From: an uncultured Mesonia sp.
GTDB taxonomy: Bacteria > Bacteroidota > Bacteroidia > Flavobacteriales > Flavobacteriaceae
Reading direction: 5' to 3'
DNA: 64,000 nt
Assembly (NCBI GenBank): GCA_947494545.1
Contig: CANLVH010000008.1
Span: forward strand, 62,001-126,000
Shown here piece by piece: positions 63,827 through 64,000 of this stretch. Numbering within the stretch: position 1 is the first letter of the stretch; the number at the start of each line of letters is the position of its first letter. Both the position numbers and the translations under genes were made by a program. The notes beneath the pieces were generated by a model that worked only from the letters and a program-made list of their open reading frames with translations, had not been told where the DNA came from and searched no databases.

Positions 63827-64000
63827 ATGGAGAGTTTAAAACAAGCCGAATGGGCGGAACGTCTTTCTGAAGACGAGCAAGCAAAAATTATAGATGTGCG
63901 TACGGAAGAAGAGTACGAAGAAAAACACATACCAAATGCTTTACAAATAGACATTTATCAAGCGCCAAAATTTATGGAAGAGATAAACCAGTTGGACAAA
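63827..64000 (+). CDS. Rhodanese-like domain protein (partial)
   Basis: A frame open to the right edge of the window, 58 codons visible (MESLKQAEWAERLSEDEQAK at the start). IIDVRTEEEYEEKHIPNALQ is the N-terminal half of a rhodanese domain; the active-site Cys loop would lie beyond the edge. No signal peptide. It has its own -7 box but may also be read from the thioredoxin-like operon 31 bases upstream. Confidence 0.9.
   Translation, partial: MESLKQAEWAERLSEDEQAKIIDVRTEEEYEEKHIPNALQIDIYQAPKFMEEINQLDK

Noticed and set aside
1-64000. tRNA, rRNA or CRISPR array
   Set aside because: No cloverleaf with conserved arms, no rRNA sequence and no regularly spaced direct repeats were seen in any spacer.

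Overview
The window looks like chromosomal DNA of a marine-type member of the Flavobacteriaceae (Bacteroidota). The DNA is AT-rich. At least three secreted proteins end in a type IX secretion (T9SS) sorting domain. Many genes are preceded by the Bacteroidota -7 box TAnnTTTG and few by a Shine-Dalgarno sequence. The gene content (mevalonate genes, M49 peptidase lipoprotein, IcmF, kynurenine catabolism, MreBCD-PBP2-RodA) fits the same group. No rRNA, tRNA, CRISPR array or intact insertion sequence was seen.

Layout. 1-2 kb: an MscS channel (cut by the window edge), a small Lacal_2735-type protein and a DUF4197 lipoprotein. 2.1-5.6 kb: the fused B12 mutase IcmF. 5.6-6.1 kb: a gene-poor junction with two strong hairpins and a 22-codon signal-peptide remnant. 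6.1-12.4 kb: a four-gene Wadjet (JetABCD/MksFEBG) anti-plasmid condensin operon. 12.5-17 kb: small membrane protein, DUF1684, CrcB, SRPBCC protein, dipeptidyl peptidase III. 17.2-20.7 kb: two T9SS cargo proteins (LRR protein and M43-type metallopeptidase). 20.9-23.9 kb: MacB-type permease and divergent purH. 23.9-29.4 kb: the rod-shape/elongasome operon mreB-mreC-mreD-mrdA-rodA. 29.5-33.7 kb: three glycosyltransferases and a convergent LAB_N protein. 33.7-37.7 kb: pseudouridine synthase and a mevalonate/archaeal-type prenyltransferase operon. 37.8-41.8 kb: YetF-like protein, then LigD as three separate genes (phosphoesterase, ligase, polymerase). 41.8-50.4 kb: transporter, flavoprotein, universal stress protein, T9SS beta-helix protein, PhnA, a DUF457 hydrolase-like membrane protein and a membrane MutS-like ATPase. 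50.5-56.7 kb: tryptophan/kynurenine catabolism. 56.7-60.8 kb: small membrane proteins and a light-repair operon (flavin reductase, DUF2256, cryptochrome DASH, FeS photolyase-like protein). 60.8-64 kb: small conserved proteins, a glutamine amidotransferase, two thioredoxin-fold proteins and the start of a rhodanese.

The most unusual signals are not genes. First, the 9-bp word TTCCGTAAA (usually followed by G) occurs 25 times by my reading, on both strands, in genes in several reading frames and in intergenic DNA; about one would be expected, and single-base variants occur only a handful of times. Its distribution resembles a DNA uptake or other genome-wide signal word. It is absent from the Wadjet operon. 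Second, two intergenic regions (38.5-38.76 kb and 46.68-46.85 kb) hold copies of one structured element whose stems have different sequences but stay complementary, while loop and junction sequences are conserved. The best-defined functional system is the Wadjet operon, whose left edge looks like an insertion scar.
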